Shown here: positions 33,801 through 45,100 of the stretch, in pieces
Layout: the number at the start of each line of letters is the position of its first letter
How positions within the stretch are numbered: the first letter of the stretch is position 1
DNA from: Hydrangea macrophylla
Taxonomy: Eukaryota; Streptophyta; Magnoliopsida; Cornales; Hydrangeaceae
NCBI GenBank assembly: GCA_033977485.1
Contig: CM066991.1
Coordinates: 129,103,999 to 129,167,998, forward strand
Direction of reading: 5' to 3'
Length of the DNA stretch: 64,000 bases
Position numbers and translations under genes: made by a program
Notes under the pieces: model-generated
Seen by the model: the letters and a program-made list of their open reading frames with translations, nothing else
The model's database searches: none
What the model was told of the DNA's origin: nothing

Positions 33801-36800
33801 AAACGGTTACAAAGTCGTCAACTTTGCGGGTGCTCCGATTGAGGGGGTGCTGGTCATGTGTGATAGAATGGTTGGACAGTTTTCCCACAAGTGATAGAGG
33901 GGGTGATTGTTGGGATTATATCGCATGTGGGATAATCCCATTAATTTAGGGATTGTGATTTGGTTAGATTCCTATTGTGATTTGGTTTCCTTTATGATAG
34001 AGTTGTATTACTTGTCCAATAAGTAATGGGTTGTAAGCTCTATATATATGGATGTTGTATAGGAATTTAGGAGAGACCTTGGTGTACCACGTTTGGGGTT
34101 TCCCCTCATGGAGGTGCATGGTCTAGGGTGAGAGAGATTAATCATTGGGGTTTTCTGTGAGGGGTGTTCACAGCGTTATAGGGATGTGAGGTAGGGATGG
34201 GTATTTCTTTGTCTCTGTGATTTCTCTATGTTACACTGATTAATTGTGTCAGGTTCTTTGGGGTATCGAGTGGGGAGAGTACAAGGGTTTTGTATTTGGG
34301 TTATGAGATTTAATTCATGTAACTTGTACCATGTTTTACTCAATAGTGAAAGAATGGATCTCTCGAGTGTGGACGTAGGCAGGTGTTTGGCCGAACCACG
34401 TAGAAATCTGTGTGTCTTTTCTTTGGTGTGCATGTTTAATTACTGCTCATGTGTATGTGTTTATTTGGGGGAATTTTGTTCCGCGTGTTTAATTCCCAAC
34501 AGTACTATCTTCTTTCTCTCTAAGGATTCACCAATTACTCTCCGCCAAGGATTCTTCACTATGAATGCACTCTTGCAGTCATCTTCAGTATCACCCAGGT
34601 TAGGCCATGCCCACCGGCTTGAGCCGAAGCTCCCACACTGTTTTACTTGAGTTCCCTCAACTCTCTTTTCAAGATAATCTTCTTCTTTACCATGATCTCC
34701 TACTTACATAAATTACCTTTTCAAATCCTAGTTTAGATAAGATTAACCACATATGGTAATACTTGTACGCTAAGAAACTTCTCTCAAGTTATCTATACCT
34801 TATTATAATAATACGGAAGAATCAAATGACACGTGGCATACAAAGAGGTAGCCACTCCAAATACAGCCTCACGTTGTCACGCCGAAGTAAATAGTACGAA
34901 GAGGCAGCCACTCCATGATCCATCTATTATCGCGTTGACCAAGTTAATACACAACATATACATATAAAATCAATTTTCTAATAGACAAGTCAACCAAGAG
35001 ACAAATCATGGATACTGAATGATGGAACTCTCATTAATTGCATAAAAGTAGCCCTCATTACATTTTCTAACGTTTTGCCTCTACAAGACCCAAATACAGA
35101 AAAGTAGCCCTCAACCAAGAGCCAAATACAGCCTATTACGTTTTCTTCCAGAAAATTAGCCCCATTAATTGCATAACATTGAAACCCAACCAAAGTATGC
35201 GCCATTCTCTTATTAAATCATTTCTCTCATACATTTCTCCCTTGAAAAAAGCCCTATATTGAAATATCTTCTTCTCTTTCTTCCATTTACACCCTAAATA
35301 TAAGCCCTCAATTCCACAGATTTAAGTCTCCAATTTATTTCCTCTTGATTGCAGAAATTAAGAGAAATCATGATTTAGATTACTCTTAATAAAGGGCCAC
35401 TCAATCATTCTCAACCTACGCATTGTTGTCAAATCTTCAACATACACCAGTCCATAAACTTCTACAAGCTTCCCATTTAGATTTCAATGAAGTTATTGTG
35501 TAAGTTCTTTTGCTTCTTTCATACATTCTAAAGTTTTTATTTTGATTGCAATTTCTTCATTTGTGTGATTGTTTTTTATGACTGTATAAGGGGTTTCTGG
35601 TTGGGGTCATATTTGTTGTGTGTTATCCAAGTCGGAAAACCCATATGATTAGGTTAGTATGCATTGTTTATGTGGCGGTATGCTTTGATTTTCCATAGTG
35701 GTTTTTTTTTTTTTTTTTTTTAATGAGGAAAAAAAAAAAACTACAAGACTAAAAACTATTTCATTCAACCTATTATCGTATTGTGTGTTTGTCCAAATTT
35801 TTTGATCTTTGCTTTACATCATGGTGTAACAAGATTGGCTTTGAAAGAAAAATAAAATATATATATATATATATATATATAAAAGGGTCTTTCTAAACTA
35901 TTGAATCTTAATAAGCTTTTTGTTACTGGATCATATAATAAATCATTGTTCAACTGTGTCTTTTGTTAATCATCTACAAAACTAATAATTTTGTTCCACT
36001 TTGCAGATCAAGTAAAAACAATTGTTCAAAAGTGATCAACAACACAGTTGTTTGGACTTTATGGTGGAATTGTACCGTTCTACCTCACATCAACTGGTAA
36101 TATCCATGCTCTCATAATTTTCCTATTTTTAATTGCAATTATTAGCCACACCAATTCAAGCTTATTTTGACTGACTTCTCTGAATTGCCTCAAGTAATAG
36201 GCTTGCTGCTATTTTCAATTAAAGGTAAAATAAAAAAAATAAAACAAAAAAATAAACGAAGACTACCACTCTTAATCATTTGATTTTCTAATCTAACACA
36301 TTTTCACCGGGAACTTTATGAAATGTGCAGGAGCTTAATTGGAATATCTACAAGAGAAATCACTTCATGCACGTATGTTGAGGATGAGCTGAATGAAATA
36401 TATAGGTTCTAATATCGATAACTTCGAAATCTGTTGATTCCAAAGTAGATACTGAACTACATAAACGCATTATATTTTGAACACGTGTTATCTGGAAGAT
36501 TGTTTTTGAAGTCTTTAGTTTGTTTATAAAGGGTTGAATCATAGGCCATGCTTTCGGTTCCAATTTTTAGCAGCTCATGCTGTTAGTATTTAACAAATCT
36601 CACATGTTATCTTCAAGTTTGTTTTTTTTTATAAAAGTGTTGAATCATAACTTGGAACATGGTTTCTGTTTTGAATCCACGGGGTTGCAACTCAAGTTGT
36701 ATCTTTACATCTTATTATAGTACGGAAGCCTAAAAATGCCACGTGTCAAACTAATGGGCAACCAAGACAAATGTATATTGAGGCTTCCTAAATTTATTCG

Positions 36801-39102
36801 ATATATTTTATTTCTTCTTAATTTCACCGTTAATTAGGCCCGTTACACATTTTCTCTTCTTAACAATTATAATCCAACTCAATTCAATTTTCAATTCATC
36901 CTTTAAAATTTCTCCCGTGCATTGCACAGGTTGAAAAGCTAGCTCTATATAATTAGAAAACCTTTTTCCCACCAATCAACTTTGGAAACTACCCAAAAAT
37001 ACTCTCCAACTCCATTTAGGAAATCTGTTCCCCCACAGATTTCCTATTCCCGCTCACGTGGATCACTGTGCGAGCAACATTTCAGTTTCCAATACATCTT
37101 TAGCTTCTCCCGAGAGCTCGCTCGGGCGGGGCCACACTCGGACGACATTCCAACTTTAGGAAATTTTGCCCAATTTCCAACAAGCAATCCATTATTAAAA
37201 CTAAATATTTTGGGCCGAAAAGAACTAAAGGCTGTAGTATGAAATTCTGTAATTTTCAGAGGGAAAGTTTAGAACTGTGGCTCAAATGTTGAATTGCTGC
37301 TGCAACCATAAATTTGGGTAGCCAAAAGCTGAACCACTAAGAATTCAATATATCAAGCTCTGGTTTGGCTTGATTCAAATTTAGCTAGAACTAATTTCAA
37401 TACTAACCCCCAACTTTGTTCAATTTCCCAAGAAGGCTTGCTGGAACTTTTTTTCCCCCAGTTACTGTCAGTTCTATTGGACAAACACCCCCTCACAATT
37501 AGCTTAATTACTATAAAGCTCACCCTTTGAATTTTTCTTGTTAAACTTCACCTCTAGGCTCTAAGAATAAAAGATTACAGGAAATGAAATCTATCTAATT
37601 AGAGTGTCACGCTGATAACATGATGCTGACGTGTAATTAGAGAACTACTGCTGTGCAACATACTGCGTGACAATCATCATTAAAGAGTGCACTATTGATA
37701 AGTGGGTGGCTGATGGAATTTTTTGTGGACCCCACGCCAACATTGCTCCATGTCCCACTGCATTATCAAAAGTTTTAAAATAAAAAGAATAATGCTACAC
37801 CTACGGATCTAAATCCCAGAATGGCCACTGGGTGGCCCCCACGTGGCAGCTAACAACCCACGTTTCACGTATTTGGGCCCCAAAACAAAAAAAAGTCTAG
37901 TGCCCGGGCCCCTATATAGTGGGGGCACCACTAACCAGTAGCCCAGTAGGCAATGGCAAGGCCACTCTTGACTTTTTTGAGGTCCCCTAAAGCTAACACA
38001 AGCAAACAAAGAGTCAGATGGTTTGCGTCTTTCTTAATTTCTTGGTGAAAAAGATCTGAAAAAGAAATCAGATTAGCAACAGAGAATTTTTATCTCCCGT
38101 TTGGAAGCTGAGAAAGTAGAGGAAAAGAGAGAGATTTTTTTTTTTTTTTTTTTTTTTTCATATTTCGGTCCCCCCGTGGCCACAAAATAATTGACAGAAC
38201 CTCTTGGATCGATAAAGCCACATGGATGTACTATCCCATTTACTATCAGGGTTCCCAAATAATGTGAAAAATTGATTCTCAACATATCCACCATTTTATT
38301 TTCCCTTCACTTTTCCAACACTTTCTCAGTAACCAAACCGAGCAACCAGTGAGAATCCATCAATTAGCTACAAGAGATGAAGGGATTTGAATGAAGGATC
38401 AGAACCCATAATTGCCCAAAAACAACAAAAGTGATGGTATTTTTCTAAATACAACCTATATATACATGTATACACTCCACATTTCTGCACTTAATAAGTT
38501 GCGGACTTCTTTATGTGAAATTACTACAATACCCTTACACTTCGTTTGGATTGAGAGAAATGGAGAGAAGAGAAGAGAAAGAGTACCACTTTCTCTCCAG
38601 TTATCTTGTTTGGTAATTTAAGTGGGGAGAGAAGAGAAGAGAAATGGAGAGAAAGCGGGGAGAAAGTGGAGAGAAAAGAGCCCAGTTTTGTTTCTCTCCA
38701 AATCGGAGAGATTCCGGAGAGAAAAGAAGAGAAACTTAATTAAATAATGTGTAAAAGACAAATACGCCCCAATATATTATTATTCCATCTAACATGTATC
38801 CCTAATAGAGGACAAAAAAGTAAATTGGTTATAAGTACTTTCTTTTCTTTTCTCTTATGAAAGTTATCCAAACGAGAAAAAGTTATGTTTTTTTTTCTTT
38901 TCTCTTCTCTCATCTATTGTCTATCCAAACATGATGGAGAAAACTCAACTTTCTCTTCTCTTCTCTTCTCTTCTATTCTCTTGATAAGTTTCTTTTCTCT
39001 TCTCTCCACTTCTCTCAATCCAAACAAAGTGTTAATAAAAAAAGGGATTCAAGGACCGAAAACAGTAATCCGAAGTTGCGTACTTCCGCACAAGAACCAG
39101 AC

Positions 39103-39135
<33 letters not shown>

Positions 39136-39326
39136 GGCTTACGGATTATGTCACCGACTCGAAAGGACTTAGTAGCAGCCCACTGCTTGTAATCAACATT
39201 GCCAATGGTGGTCCAACCAGATGAGTCTCCTACCTTGTGCACAGCTCCAATGGATAATTGAAAGGCAGAGAAGTACACAACTAAAATCAAAGCTATCACT
39301 GATCTTTTCTCAACACCCATACCCAT
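30153..39326 (-). CDS. Phytocyanin, stellacyanin-type blue copper protein, 2 exons
   Basis: Encodes 184 aa: signal peptide (about 1-28), plastocyanin-like domain (about 29-128), a Pro/Ser/Ala-rich arabinogalactan-type linker (about 131-157) and a hydrophobic tail (about 160-184) typical of a GPI anchor signal, so the product should sit on the outer plasma membrane. Copper ligands are all present: His70 (NPQFHNV), Cys111 (HFLCGVPGH), His116 and axial Gln121 (GHCLSGQ). Gln rather than Met is the stellacyanin-like state. Cys83 and Cys117 can form the usual disulfide. Exons are 39326-39143 and 30523-30153, joined in phase 1 at the family's usual intron position, giving GDIILFVYN. The donor is C|GTAAG and the acceptor is CAACAG. 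The 8619-bp intron is filled with mobile elements. Family role is electron transfer or cell-wall signalling; the exact function is unknown. A start 6 bases downstream (second Met) is possible. Confidence 0.88.
30524..32096. other. Phytocyanin intron, 3' part
   Basis: Intron sequence with a T-run (about 30826-30855), an A-run (about 31530-31548) and no coding region. Around 31770-31820 the phrase TTCGTGGTTCGGTCCAACCA resembles sequences found in retrotransposon LTRs, so part of this stretch is probably an old LTR fragment into which the copia element inserted. Confidence 0.5.
32097..32690 (+). repeat. 5' LTR of 2.4-kb copia-type element
   Basis: Direct repeat of 33908-34501. The identical antisense open frames in both LTRs (32365-32622 and 34176-34433) are LTR sequence, not genes. 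Confidence 0.92.
32693..32705 (+). other. Primer-binding site (initiator-Met type)
   Basis: TGGTATTAGAGCT starts two bases after the LTR; the canonical copia site is TGGTATCAGAGC. One substitution. Confidence 0.8.
33908..34501 (+). repeat. 3' LTR of 2.4-kb copia-type element
   Basis: Second LTR, same length and termini as 32097-32690, followed by the GTACT target duplication. Confidence 0.92.
34792..36942 (+). mobile_element. Helitron-like element(s) in phytocyanin intron
   Basis: The right end has a hairpin (CCCGTG-CATTG-CACAGG, about 36914-36930) followed by TTGAAAAGCTAG, ending CTAG at 36939-36942. This is the standard Helitron 3' structure. Two candidate left ends start with TC after A and share a sequence: 34792 (TCTATACCTTATTATAATAA) and 36702 (TCTTTACATCTTATTATAGT). 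The element is thus either 2.15 kb or a 241-bp copy, possibly one nested in the other. The base after CTAG is C rather than the expected T. No Rep/helicase is encoded. Confidence 0.5.
36943..38537. other. Phytocyanin intron, middle part
   Basis: AT-rich with a few GC-rich words. A T-run at about 38136-38158. The open frames at 36982-37242 and 37809-38294 show no domain. No mobile-element termini recognised. Confidence 0.45.
38538..39031. mobile_element. PIF/Harbinger-like MITE, second family
   Basis: 494 bp with inverted termini CACTTCGTTTGGATTGAGAG and CACTTTGTTTGGATTGAGAG (right end reversed), matching over about 30 bases, flanked by TTA at 38535-38537 and 39032-39034. Interior rich in GAGAGAAGAGAA and its complement. 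It lies about 110 bp inside the phytocyanin intron from the exon 1 donor. No transposase. Confidence 0.85.
39143..39326 (-). CDS. Phytocyanin exon 1
   Basis: Codes residues 1-61 plus one base: the signal peptide and the first strands through [18 protein letters not shown] and VGDII. The donor GTAAG is followed by a CT/TA microsatellite at the start of the intron. Confidence 0.88.
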
Positions 39327-39435
39327 GTCTCCAAACTTCTCCCTATAGTTTTCGTTTTTTTTTTCCCCCCTCTTTTTTCAGTCTTTCTTGGGAATTGGTC
39401 TGTAAAAACTGAAGGGGGTTTAGTGTTTGTGACCG

Positions 39436-39445
39436 TTTATAAATA
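39436..39445 (-). promoter_or_regulatory. Probable TATA box of phytocyanin gene
   Basis: The minus strand reads TATTTATAAA, 110 bases upstream of the start codon. A start site about 30 bases downstream would give a leader of roughly 80 bases. Assigned by position and consensus only. Confidence 0.5.
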
Positions 39446-39700
39446 TCTTGGGATTCACAGGTTATTTGGAGGTTCTGCAACTTTAAAAAAAAAACAGTAA
39501 ATTATACCAACCTCCCCCTGATTTATCTGGAATTTATGTTGACCTCGTTCTCATTTTTTTTTTTTAAAAAAAATAACACTAATCTCCCCCTATTTGAGGT
39601 TAGTTGTGTGTCACACCATCTCACTCATCTTCAGCTGTTTGAGAAACTTGGAAGGAAAGAGTGTTTTGGATGTTGATAGAGTGTAGCATATACCAATACC

Positions 39701-40023
39701 CAATATGTCCAAATGCTTCTTTTTCAAACAATGTTGCTTTATACACAGGACAATCCTGTTGTTGTATATATTATTATTATACACTGTACACACTATATTG
39801 GAGTAGAAAACTAGACTACACATTATCTATGACTATGAGTATGGCCCGCCCTGCCCCTAAGATCAACAATCCATTGAGAATGGGACTTGGGAGTTCAAAC
39901 ATGAATAGGATCAAGAAATTGGGGATTTTCCTCAACTTTATGTCAGGCCGGCCCTGTGTTTACAAATTGACTTCAAAGATAGCACCCTCTATAAAATTTC
40001 AACCCCTCTCCCACAAGGGCCAC

Positions 40024-40059
<36 letters not shown>

Positions 40060-40585
40060 CAACAAAACAAAGAAAAGAAAAAAAAAAAAAAGTCTATTTA
40101 ACAAGTACTAACAAAGAATTTATTTGCAACAAAAAAAAAAAAAAAAACTAACAAGTATTGGTACTGTAGCACATACCAAATGCTTCTTTTTCAAACAATG
40201 TTGCTTTATACACAGGACAACCATGTTGTTGTGTAGTATATTATACACTATAATGGAGTAGAAAACAAGACTACACATTATCTATGACTATGAGTATGAC
40301 CTGCCCTGCCCCTAAGATCAGACAATCCATTGAGATTGGAGCTTGGGAGTTCAAACATGAATAGGATCAAGAAATTGGGGATTTTCCTCAACTTTATGTC
40401 AGACCGGCCTTCGGGATCGAGGTATCATTAGCCGAAGAAGACCCTGTGTTTTATGGGCCACAAATTCACTTCAAAGATAGCACCCTCTATAAAATTTCAC
40501 CCCCAACCAAAAAAAATTTTTTTTTTAATAAAATAAAAGGTTTCTATTTAACAAGTACTAACAAAGAATATATTTGCACCCAAAA
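39701..40585. repeat. About 450-bp tandem duplication with a C32 tract
   Basis: Two copies: about 39712-40131 and 40178-40585. Shared landmarks in order: GCTTCTTTTTCAAACAATGT, ACTACACATTATCTATGACT, CATGAATAGGATCAAGAAAT, CACCCTCTATAAAATTTCA and ATTTAACAAGTACTAACAAA. The second copy carries an extra segment of about 50 bases near 40410-40455; the first carries a run of 32 C (40026-40057). Located upstream of the phytocyanin gene. No gene. Confidence 0.8.
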
Positions 40586-41361
40586 AAAAAAATTACTAAA
40601 ACTAACGAGTAAAGCAGATTTGCCTATTTTCCTTTACAGATTGATTCGTTTTTTTAACCATTATTTTTACTCCTACATGGATTATGTATGCGAGTGGGGG
40701 CGCTGTTAGACATGGGGATCCAAAGTCCTTGCAAGTGTAGCTTGTCCTCGGGGCTGTGTTGAAAACTATTAAGAGAGACATGGGTAGGCGGGGCATGGAT
40801 ATCACAGGTTCCCATCATTACTTCTAGCATTAGTCCCCACGGATATTTCATTGTCAATTTTCAACACCCGAGTGGTAAGACTATTTAGTAAAAAAAAAAT
40901 TTCCTTCCATGGGCCAGAATTGCCTTCTCTCTCTTTCACAGGGTTAACTTTCCATTTAACCTTTTGTGTGCTTTTAGGCCACAAGTTTGGTAATAGTGAA
41001 CAACCTGGTTGTTGGTGCTTAAAGAGAGACCATTAGATGAAGAAGACGCCTTCAAGTTTGGTCAGCCTAATCAATGCTAATATATTGGTATTGGTATTGG
41101 TATTGGTAATGGAAATGGAAATGTCTTGCTTTCTTTATTATTGGCCTCTTGTATTGAGTTGTTTGTGAGTTACTAACTGCAATAATTTCGTATTCAGGCT
41201 TAAGAGTGAAAACAGGGGAATATCAGCTTAGTTTGATTTGAGTCACTTGAACAGTTGAACTGGGTAGAGGAGACATACTCAAAATGTATATTGTATTTAG
41301 TTCATTTAGATAATTAGATTTAGATTGATTTTATATACCTTCTTACATTAGATGGCCATTT
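40586..41361. other. 3' flank and UTR of STP13-like gene
   Basis: The first 200-300 bases downstream of the stop codon (down to about 41100) are the likely 3' UTR. The section 41170-41269 is copied at 62355-62453. A short (GGTATT)n-like repeat is at about 41085-41105. No other gene recognised. Confidence 0.5.
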
Positions 41362-42111
41362 CTATATATCTATATTTCCTTGGAATGTACAATTCATGCT
41401 TTTTAAGCATTTCAAACATGCATCAAATCCGTTGGACTTCGAATCATTGCCTTTGCCAGTAATTGCAATTTCTGAGTTCACTTTGTCATCCATGTACCTC
41501 TTCCATAACCAGTGCTGCTTCCAAACTCTCTCTGTCATCTCCTCAATTGGAATGTTCTTGGTCTCCGGGAGTAAAAACAGAACAAAGAACGACATGATAA
41601 CAACCCAACCCGAGAAGAACAAGAAAATGCCGTACTTGAAGTGACACAGCATGGCGAGAAAGGCCTGTGCTATAACAAATGTGAATACCATGTTAACACA
41701 AACCGTCACACTCTGCCCGGCTGAGCGAGTCTCTAGTGGGAATGTTTCACTAGGAATGAGCCATCCCAAAGGCCCCCATGACCACGCAAACGCTGACACA
41801 TATACGCACACCATAACAACTACTAGGATTCCGTAGCTACTGTGGAGATTATTAGAATGGTCTGTGACCTTGAGTCCTAGAACTATGGCTATAACCACTT
41901 GGGAGAAGAACATTTGGACTCCGGCTTCTAGTAATAGCACGCGACGCCCCAGTTTATCGACCGAGTAGATAGATACAATCGTAGATACAAGATTGACAGC
42001 CCCTGTGATAACAGCAGAGTAAAGTGCTGCATCACTCTTAAACCCTAAAGTGTTAAACAGGACTGGTGCGTAAAACATGATTGCATTGATGCCTGTGAAT
42101 TGCTGGAAGAT
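41362..42111 (-). CDS. STP13: STP13-like exon 5
   Basis: Codes residues 291-539, TM7-12 and the tail. It runs uninterrupted across the QMFFSQ position where STP gene 1 has its third intron. Confidence 0.92.
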   Translation of the reverse strand: MFQQFTGINAIMFYAPVLFNTLGFKSDAALYSAVITGAVNLVSTIVSIYSVDKLGRRVLLLEAGVQMFFSQVVIAIVLGLKVTDHSNNLHSSYGILVVVMVCVYVSAFAWSWGPLGWLIPSETFPLETRSAGQSVTVCVNMVFTFVIAQAFLAMLCHFKYGIFLFFSGWVVIMSFFVLFLLPETKNIPIEEMTERVWKQHWLWKRYMDDKVNSEIAITGKGNDSKSNGFDACLKCLKSMNCTFQGNIDI

Positions 42112-45100
42112 CTGTTACAAACATCCAATGAAACAAAAAGATTAACAAAATTAAGCCTAAAGATAGTAAATCCCTCTTAACAGGACTATATTATTCAACA
42201 AACAAGCAAGAGCAAAGTTCATTTCAGGTTCTGACATACATAGATTGAAAAGGAACGATTTGGCAATCCAGGTAGGTGAAGGCCCCAACTAAAGAAAAAT
42301 TCCTTATAAGGGGACTGTTTTTCAAGAATCATGATTCTTGATGAAAAAAATGAATTGGATCGCATCAACATGGCCTTGAAAAAAAGAGGTGATATATAGT
42401 AGTAGTGTTGGTGTTGGGAGAGCCGGAAACAAAAGTTCATTAATTAGAAGCTTGATCCAAAATTAATGAAAAGTTGGCTCTTTGTGATGAACCATGTACT
42501 TGTTGCAGAGAGAAATTTGGTAAGTGTATTAGCAGCAGCACCTTTTTAAAAATACATATGCAACAGTATAGGCTGACAGTACTCTCAATATCACTGTTTT
42601 CAAAATATGTGAAACTGACTTAACCTGTAAGGCCACGGCAATGATCAGTTGGGGCCGATTTCTCCTCATGAGGAGATTCCTAAAAGGGTGCTTCACTTCT
42701 TTAGCTATACGGCTAGCCTCAACGAGCTCCAAGAACTCTGGTTCAATGTTGTCTGTGCCTCGGATCTTTCGGAGCACTGATTTACCTTCTTCCAAGAGAC
42801 CGCGCTCGATAAGGCTGTTGGGGGTTTCCAAAACCAAGAGGGACCCCAAGGTCAGGAAGAGTGCTGGAATTCCAGCCAATCCTAGAGATAGCCTCCAACC
42901 CCATCCTCCTTTGATTCTGTGATTGCAATGGAAATAGGCAATAATGATAGTAAGCAATAATGGTAGGAAAAATCAATCAGCAAACCAAATCACTGCAATT
43001 TATTGTAATATGAAAATGAAACTAATTCAATTTTGTTTGTCTACAATATTTGGAGTATGCCAATTAAGTTTCCAACATAAAATCATCAGAAATAAGTTGT
43101 TAACATACAAAGAAAACAAAATGCATCACTTCAAAAAGTTGTCCACATGGAAAATGGTATGATAGCTAGCTTGGATTTGTAATTAATTGCCATAAAGTTA
43201 AAAGATGGAGGAGTTTGAATCGGATAGTCATATATTGCCTGGTACCTTCAAATGCTTTGTAAATACAGATATCAATAGAGCCATTCATTAACATAAGTTG
43301 AAACTTGAAGATGGCCCATAGACTGGTCACAAACCCCCACCCCCCCCTACATAATTGGGTACTTAGACCACCACCCTAGGGAGAAACATTGGGGCTAACT
43401 GACACATGGGCCGGAAGAATTCTTTCCATTTTTTTATGACGTCATAACCCTTTCAAGGCCGGGCACAAAGACCTGACTTTCCAGAGTAAAACCCCAAATC
43501 TGGCAACCACCCTGCAAGCTACCAATTGGTAGTGTAAACAAGCTAAGTCTAGGCTATCCTGGCAGGTTTTCTTTCCTGATTCAATGGATCCTAAAAAATA
43601 TAAAAGTGCCGTGAACTTATAACTATTCCTTCCGTCCTATTGTTTGATTCCTATATTTCATTTTGGGATATCCCAAAATTAGTGTCCATTTTTCTAAATT
43701 GGTATACAATTTTTACTTATTTTCTAAAACAACCCTTCCTTGAAATCTACACCAAAACAAAACTAAAAAAGTTATTATAATGATTAGGGACAATTGTGGA
43801 AAGTAGGTGTAAATTCTTTTTGTCCCCTTAATAAATTGAGTATCCAAAGAACGGACTCAAAAAATAGAATGGAGGGAGTACTAAATTAGGGTTTATGTGC
43901 CTTGAATTTCTGGATCCAGATTTTGTGTCAAGTCCAGGCACATACATGTCATCATGTACTAATATTTTCAATTAGTGGGCCATGAAGTCATGACTTCGAG
44001 GTGGTGAAACTGAAACCCAACTGTCAAACAGTCAAGCATCGTGTTGGACTTGGGGATAATCAATAATGCCAAGGTATCAAAGTAAACAAAAGCCTAAATT
44101 TGACCCAATTGTTGTTTGATTCCTCTAAGAAGTGACACTCCTAGTAGGGCACGTGTACAATTATCCACGTTAATTTGAAAATCAACAAATATAAAACTCT
44201 AATTCCAAGTAAGAAACAATGTCCATATCTATAGAATCTGTAAATATGCATCACACACGTATACGAGTCGGTTATAGGACATATTTTACGAAATAAAACC
44301 GACGGATCAATCATTGATTTTCGGAGGTGCTTCTGTGTACGCTCTTGTGCTTCGAACCGGTCGTGAGAATACTTAGTAGAGATATCCCCTTTGGTTCCAC
44401 GTGCTAAATCCCAGAGCCTCGGAGGTGAAACGACTTAGAGAGGGAAAACGGATCCATTTTGTGTGTAACTTTTAGAGTTGTGGGCGTTCTCTATATTCGA
44501 CCAACCAAGCTTAGGTCTCATCTTAGCTCTAAGCTAAGGTGACATATAAGGATAACAAGGTTTATATCTAGCTTACTGTTTTTATACCGCATACATATAA
44601 GTGTTCTAGCTCGCTTTCTTAGCGCTATAGACACACATGTCCTAGCTAGCTATCCAAGCACCATGAACACAAATATCTCATCTTGCTCGCCATCTAAGTG
44701 CCATGGACACACTTGTCCAAATCTACTATGTCGGCGCCAAGGTGAATTACCCGTGTAAGGAAGCTGATTCAAACCCGGTGACATTAAAGAAATGTGTATC
44801 CAATCCATCCATATAACAAAAATATATGGAAACCAACTATTATTATTAACTGATAATAATAATACCAATAATAATTAATGTTGTAACACCTGTATTTTTC
44901 TAGCCATTATTCCGAACTTCTGTATTTCTCTTTTGTAATTCTCTCGACTATATATATAATAAGACCCGTTTTCCTATTCCTTATGGTTCTATATGATATA
45001 TGTATGTTTGTATATATGTTTGAGACCTTGCGGAAGCTTTGCTAAAAAGGAACCCCGAGCGCTCGAGCCTCGAGAGCTAGAGCCACGCGAACGCTCGTGC

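Larger units (their letters stand above)
32097..34501 (+). mobile_element. Non-coding copia-type LTR element, 2.4 kb
   Basis: LTRs 32097-32690 and 33908-34501 (594 bp each) begin TGTTGGGA and end TCCCAACA, with a perfect target duplication GTACT (32092-32096; 34502-34506). Directly after the 5' LTR is TGGTATTAGAGCT, one base from the initiator-Met primer site typical of copia elements. A purine tract (GATAGAGGGGGTGAT) precedes the 3' LTR. By eye the LTRs differ at about 11 positions (about 98% identical), so insertion is recent. The 1.2-kb interior has no gag or pol motif, so it depends on other elements. It lies inside the phytocyanin intron, antisense to the gene. Confidence 0.92.

Noticed and set aside
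33178..33802. Overlapping minus-strand frames in the interior of the 2.4-kb element
   Set aside because: Antisense to the element, no gag or pol motif, composition non-coding.
40602..40984. Overlapping minus-strand frames downstream of the STP13-like gene
   Set aside because: No domain, no splice support, and overlapping frames of similar length on both strands.
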